From Chloroflexota bacterium (GTDB lineage: Bacteria; Chloroflexota; Chloroflexia; Chloroflexales; Roseiflexaceae), in NCBI GenBank assembly GCA_030550675.1, contig JAUQOW010000017.1, positions 1 to 35,689 on the forward strand: DNA of 35,689 nt. The letters are read 5' to 3'. Below are positions 32,216 to 35,689 of the stretch, one piece after another. The translations under genes were made by a program, and so were the position numbers. The notes under the pieces were generated by a model, which had not been told where the DNA came from, did no database searches, and saw nothing but the letters and a program-made list of their open reading frames with translations. Numbering within the stretch: the stretch's first letter is position 1; every line of letters begins with the position of its first letter.

Positions 32216-33370
32216 ATGACCGCTCTTGAACTCGATACTGCCGTGCGGCCCCGCCTGCGCCTGCCGCTGCCGCAGAGTCGCCCCTCGTACATCGACCAAC
32301 TCTTACCGCTGGCAAAGGAGAATGTGTCCATGATCGTCGTCATGCGCAGCAACGCAACAGAGGAGGAACTGAACGCCGTTCTGGCGCGCATCCAGGAACA
32401 TGGCCTCAAGGGGCGCGTCACCTACGGCGAGGAACGGAACATCGTCGGCGTCATCGGCGCCGCCATTCCGCCGACGCTCCGCGAAGAGCTTGAGCGACTT
32501 CCCGGCGTCCAGGAAGCGGTGCGCATCACCCGCCCCTACAAACTGGCATCGCGCGAGTTTCATCCCCAAGACACCGTCGTGCAGGTCGGCGACCTTCTCA
32601 TCGGCGGCGGTTCGTTCGTCGTGATTGCCGGACCATGCGCCGTCGAGAGCGAAGCGCAGATTATGGCAACCGCGTTCGCCGTGCGCGAGGCAGGCGCGCA
32701 TATGCTGCGCGGCGGCGCCTTCAAGCCGCGCTCGTCGCCATATACCTTCCGCGGTTTGGGCAAAGAGGGGTTGCGTCTGCTGGCGCAGGCGCGCGCCGAA
32801 ACCGGACTGCCAATCGTGACCGAGGTGATGACGCCGACCGATGTCGATCTGGTGGCGCGCTACGCCGATGTGCTTCAGATCGGCGCGCGCAATATGCAAA
32901 ACTTCCAGTTGCTCGAAGAAGTCGGGCGCAGCGGCAAACCAGTGTTGCTCAAACGCGGCATGTCGGCGACGATTGAGGAATGGCTGCTCTCCGCTGAGTA
33001 CATTATCGCCCAGGGCAACCCCAACGTCATCCTGTGCGAACGCGGCATTCGCACTTTCGAGACCGCCACCCGCAACACGATGGACCTGAACGCCGTGGCG
33101 CTCGCCAAGCGTCGGAGTCACTTGCCGGTGATCGCCGATCCATCGCACGGCACCGGCAAATGGTACCTGGCGCCGCCGCTGGCGCTGGCATCGCTGGCAG
33201 CCGGCGCCGATGGGGTGATGCTTGAGGTGCATCCCGACCCGGACCGGGCGACGTCGGATGGCGGGCAATCGCTGACCTGCGAGAATTTCGCCGCGCTGAT
33301 GCCGCAAATGACGGCGCTGGCGAACGTCCTTGGGCGGCGCGACGCACGCCTGGTGAGTGCGCCGATTTGA
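32216..33370 (+). CDS. aroF: DAHP synthase, Thermotoga/Bacillus type with N-terminal ferredoxin-like domain
   Basis: This 384-residue enzyme makes DAHP from phosphoenolpyruvate and erythrose 4-phosphate, the first step of the shikimate pathway. An N-terminal ferredoxin-like regulatory domain (about 39-115) begins [14 protein letters not shown]. It is followed by the barrel with [54 protein letters not shown] and [11 protein letters not shown]. In the family the extra domain mediates inhibition by Tyr or Phe. ATG 32216 has GGAGG five bases upstream. ATG 32330 also has AAAGGAG upstream and would start exactly at the family N-terminus, so a shorter 346-residue form is possible. It is 275 bases from aroH, behind a terminator. 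Confidence 0.92.
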   Translation: MTALELDTAVRPRLRLPLPQSRPSYIDQLLPLAKENVSMIVVMRSNATEEELNAVLARIQEHGLKGRVTYGEERNIVGVIGAAIPPTLREELERLPGVQEAVRITRPYKLASREFHPQDTVVQVGDLLIGGGSFVVIAGPCAVESEAQIMATAFAVREAGAHMLRGGAFKPRSSPYTFRGLGKEGLRLLAQARAETGLPIVTEVMTPTDVDLVARYADVLQIGARNMQNFQLLEEVGRSGKPVLLKRGMSATIEEWLLSAEYIIAQGNPNVILCERGIRTFETATRNTMDLNAVALAKRRSHLPVIADPSHGTGKWYLAPPLALASLAAGADGVMLEVHPDPDRATSDGGQSLTCENFAALMPQMTALANVLGRRDARLVSAPI

Positions 33371-33450
33371 ACCACAGGCGGAGCACCGTAGGGGCGCGGC
33401 GCCTTGCCCTACCCTGCGGCGCGGCGCCCTATCCCGCTGCGCCAGGGCTG

Positions 33451-33655
33451 CCAGCGATTGAAATCGCCCCTGAAAGGCCTGCAGCCGACCCTCCGCCTGC
33501 GCGGACGGGAACAGTGGCGTCCACTCGCGGTGAGCGTGCCGAACCGCGCAGGTGGACGCCCGGCGGAACGCCTGCCCGGCGCGACTTCAGTCGCCAGCCA
33601 GGGCGCATCGCAGCAGGGACGCGATTTCTTGCAGGCTGACAACTCATGCCTGCAC
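33451..33655 (+). repeat. Dispersed intergenic repeat with two small palindromes, copy 2
   Basis: This is the inverted counterpart of 12306-12486. It starts CCAGCGATTGAAATCGCC, contains GCGACTTCAGTCGC at about 33580-33593, and ends near TGACAACTCATGCCTGCAC. It is about 25 bases longer than copy 1 because of an insertion in the middle part. Confidence 0.78.
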
Positions 33656-33689
33656 CTCCAGCAAACCCTCATGTTGCATCGCCCGCTTC

Positions 33690-33950
33690 AGGCATCAGGA
33701 TGCCCTGGCTCCCCCTTCTCCCGCAGCGTGGGAGCAGGGGGCAGGGGGATGCTCGCAAGGGTAGAGTTTTTCGGCAAGCCATCGTGCTGAATCGCCTGCC
33801 TCAGGCATCAGGACGCCCCGACTCCCCCTTCTCTCGCAGCGTGGGAGCAGGGGGCAGGGGGGATGAGGGGAAAAAAGGCGTCAGAACGAGGAAAACATCC
33901 CTGCTTTTCCAAAACTCTCCATCGAGGAAGAGGGCGAGGGGCAGAGGGGA
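33690..33950. repeat. G/C-rich hairpin modules related to 23570-23920
   Basis: Two imperfect tandem units share GGCATCAGGA(T/C)GCC, then CTCCCCCTTCTC(C/T)CGCAGCGTGGGAGCAGGGGG in segments. GTAGAGTTTTTCGGCAAGCC at about 33761 matches the left end of the element at 23582. AAAACTCTCC near 33911 resembles the other end. This appears to be a decayed cluster of the same element family. Confidence 0.6.
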
Positions 33951-33964
33951 AAACTGGCAGAACG

Positions 33965-33973
33965 TGGTATAAT
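33965..33973 (+). promoter_or_regulatory. Extended -10 promoter before the PPC-domain protein
   Basis: TGGTATAAT (33965-33973) combines a consensus TATAAT with the TGN extension, which can compensate for the absence of a recognisable -35 box in the repeat sequence upstream. It lies about 39 bases before the GTG start. Confidence 0.6.
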
Positions 33974-34011
33974 GGCGCAGGTTCAGGGTGTCGCGGTTGG
34001 AGATCGTCCTC

Positions 34012-35689
34012 GTGAGCCACCAGCATACGACCCGACTCAAAACAGCTCTCATGCTGCTCGTTACCGGGGCGCTCATCGTTCTCGCTGCGAGCATCCCGCT
34101 GGCTATCGTTCAAGCGCAGCAAGTCGTTCAAGTCACACAGGTCGGTCCGCCGCCGCAGGGCGATCCAGGGACGATCATTCCGTTGACGTTCCAGTTGATA
34201 AATAATATATCGAACGCTGTCACAAATACTGTCACCACGTTTAACGTTACAGTCACAAACCTGCCGACCGGCGTTATCGTCAGTTCGCCAGGACCGGTAC
34301 AGTTACAGAACAACATTCCAGGAGGAACAAGTACAAACTTCACATTGCAACTGAGCATCGGCAGCACCACGCCGCCAGGAGCATACAGCAACCTGCTGGT
34401 TACCGTCAGCGGCACGTACCCTCTTATCGGCGGCGGTACGAGCACGGTCACTGCCAGCACCTTCGGCGCCTTTGTCGTGACTGTCGGGGGTAAAACCGTC
34501 ACGCCAACGCTGTCGCCGACGGTGACGCCAACGCCAACGCGCACGCCTGGACCGACGCCAACTCCGGGTCCTGTCTGCCCCGAAGGCGCGCGCGATCCGG
34601 GGAACGATCCCGGCGGGGCGCGGTTGGTGCTGGTTGACTCGCCGGTGACGCACGGCATCTGCGAAATCGGCGATGAGGACTGGTTCCGCTTCGGCGGCGT
34701 CGGCGGCAAGGTCTACACGATTGACATTGAGCGAATGGACCCAGGGCTTGACCTGTCGCTCGAACTGTACGACGAGAATGGTCAGCGCCTGGCGTTCAAC
34801 GACGATTTCTTCAACCGCGATCCGGCGCGCCCTGATCCGAAGGACATCCGGCCCCGCATTCAGTCGTGGCGCGCTCCACGCGACGGCATCTACTTCGTTC
34901 GCGTTCGCGACACGCTCAGCATCGGCGGCGGCAACCGCACCTATGTCTTCGTCGTGCGCTCCGAAAGCTACGGACCGACCGCTGCGCTGGTCGGCGAGAT
35001 CTGCCGCGATCTGTACGAAGATGATGGGTTGCCGGAGCAGGCGAAACTCATCCTGCCAAACGAGATCCATCCCGGTCGGCGGCTCTGCCCGGCAGGCGAC
35101 GCCGACTGGGTGAAGTTCTTCGGCAAGGCGGGCAAAGTCTACTACATCTACACCGATACCCGTCCCTACCGCAACTCGCCGGATTTCAACAATCAAACCC
35201 AGGCAGGCGCCGATACGGTCATGTACCTGTTCGACCGCGATGGCATTCGCTTGCTCGATTTCAGCGACGATATTCCCGGATCGCTCGATTCGCAGATCCG
35301 CTTTGTGCCGCAGGTGGACGGGTTCTACTATGTGCAGGTCAAGAACAATGGCGATCTTGGCAATCAGTTTATCCGCTATGACCTGATCTTACAATTGTGC
35401 GTCCCGGACGCGGAGTGCGGACGCGCGCCTCAGCCAGCAGTGCTGCCAACCCCCACCGGACCGACGCCCACGGTTGTGCCATTCGATGATCGCACGCCGA
35501 CGCCGACGGGTACGCCTGTCACGAGCGGCGCGACTGGCGATGCGTTCGGCAGCGCCCAGGACGGCGCCGCACGCGCGTTTGTCAACGGTCCGCTGGTCGG
35601 ATTCGCTGATGTGGCTTTCGATCAACTCTGGCAACGTACCGACCGGCTGGTCGCCAGCGGCAGGGTGCAACGCAGCTGGATGTGGGGAC
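34012..35689 (+). CDS. Large secreted protein with two PPC-like domains, 3' partial
   Basis: The frame opens at GTG 34012, with GGAG nine bases upstream, and stays open to the right edge, giving 559 visible residues. A signal peptide (about 10-40) ends near IVQAQQ. A Thr/Asn-rich immunoglobulin-like beta-sandwich (about 45-155) and a PTPT linker (about 164-187) follow. Two domains of the bacterial pre-peptidase C-terminal type come next, each starting D-x-DW (GDEDWFRF near 221, DADWVKFF near 363) and ending in a D/GxYxVxV strand. A second PTPT linker begins near 480, and the visible part ends RVQRSWMWG. PPC domains are usually accessory domains of secreted proteins. The function is unknown. 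Confidence 0.8.
   Translation, partial: MSHQHTTRLKTALMLLVTGALIVLAASIPLAIVQAQQVVQVTQVGPPPQGDPGTIIPLTFQLINNISNAVTNTVTTFNVTVTNLPTGVIVSSPGPVQLQNNIPGGTSTNFTLQLSIGSTTPPGAYSNLLVTVSGTYPLIGGGTSTVTASTFGAFVVTVGGKTVTPTLSPTVTPTPTRTPGPTPTPGPVCPEGARDPGNDPGGARLVLVDSPVTHGICEIGDEDWFRFGGVGGKVYTIDIERMDPGLDLSLELYDENGQRLAFNDDFFNRDPARPDPKDIRPRIQSWRAPRDGIYFVRVRDTLSIGGGNRTYVFVVRSESYGPTAALVGEICRDLYEDDGLPEQAKLILPNEIHPGRRLCPAGDADWVKFFGKAGKVYYIYTDTRPYRNSPDFNNQTQAGADTVMYLFDRDGIRLLDFSDDIPGSLDSQIRFVPQVDGFYYVQVKNNGDLGNQFIRYDLILQLCVPDAECGRAPQPAVLPTPTGPTPTVVPFDDRTPTPTGTPVTSGATGDAFGSAQDGAARAFVNGPLVGFADVAFDQLWQRTDRLVASGRVQRSWMWG

Larger units (their letters stand above)
33371..34011. other. Gene-free region packed with intergenic repeats
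   Basis: No gene is supported. The region holds copy 2 of the 180-205-base repeat (33451-33655), then G/C-rich hairpin modules (about 33690-33950) like those at 23570-23920, and finally a promoter for the gene at 34012. Open frames on either strand encode Arg/Pro-rich repeat-derived peptides. Confidence 0.6.

Noticed and set aside
33367-33672. Arg/Pro-rich open frames on both strands
   Set aside because: Their peptides, such as WRLKSRRAGVPPGV, recur in the other repeat copy at 12306-12486, so they come from the repeat and not from genes.
34128-35196. Minus-strand frames of 193 and 297 residues
   Set aside because: They lie fully antisense to the continuous PPC-domain reading frame, which has a signal peptide, promoter and domain motifs. 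The antisense products are low-complexity.

Overview
The window looks like chromosome of a high-GC filamentous anoxygenic phototroph of the Chloroflexota, most likely a Roseiflexus-type organism. This is inferred from an auracyanin-type blue copper lipoprotein, Pro/Thr-rich secreted proteins with PTPT linkers, a Thermotoga-type DAHP synthase beside a Bacillus-type AroH, dispersed intergenic repeats, and the absence of outer-membrane export genes. No rRNA, tRNA, CRISPR array or complete insertion sequence was seen.

Positions 1-22081 are almost entirely minus-strand. After the start of a secreted fibronectin-like protein (1-169, cut by the edge) comes one large cell-surface polysaccharide locus, transcribed from about 22081 down to 402. 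In order of transcription it holds: a GT-A glycosyltransferase; a membrane protein with a degenerate GGDEF domain; the priming sugar-phosphate transferase; two GT4 glycosyltransferases; a membrane GT2; a Wzz-like chain-length protein; an O-antigen ligase/polymerase-like protein; a GINT1_N-like beta-propeller protein; a Wzx-like flippase; two GT2 enzymes; two GT4 enzymes; GmhA; two tandem paralogous GT2 enzymes; and a nucleotide-sugar module (RfbF cytidylyltransferase, SDR epimerase/dehydratase, C-methyltransferase). Many junctions overlap by 1-4 bases, so translation is probably coupled. The layout fits Wzx/Wzy-type assembly without a tyrosine kinase or outer-membrane channel.

Positions 22393-30526 are mixed: a SIS-domain sugar isomerase/deaminase (+), a repeat-filled convergent gap, auracyanin with a near-consensus promoter (-), a small PH-like membrane protein (-), a hybrid membrane/GAF histidine kinase (+), a 70-residue zinc-binding protein (-), a membrane-anchored beta-helix protein (+) and a beta-lactamase-family serine hydrolase (+).

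Positions 30636-33370 (+) hold an ANTAR response regulator, then aroH (chorismate mutase) and a DAHP synthase. The most notable signal of the window lies upstream of aroH: a strong promoter, a 26-codon leader peptide with eight consecutive aromatic codons (YFFWFWYF), and RNA segments that can form mutually exclusive 1:2, 2:3 and 3:4 helices, the last a terminator hairpin ending just before the aroH ribosome binding site. This is the architecture of ribosome-mediated transcription attenuation responding to Tyr, Phe and Trp. aroH is followed by an intrinsic terminator, a dispersed repeat and a 14-copy heptanucleotide array that abuts the DAHP synthase start.

Positions 33371-34011 are repeat-rich and gene-free. 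From 34012 a large secreted protein with two PPC-like domains runs off the right edge.
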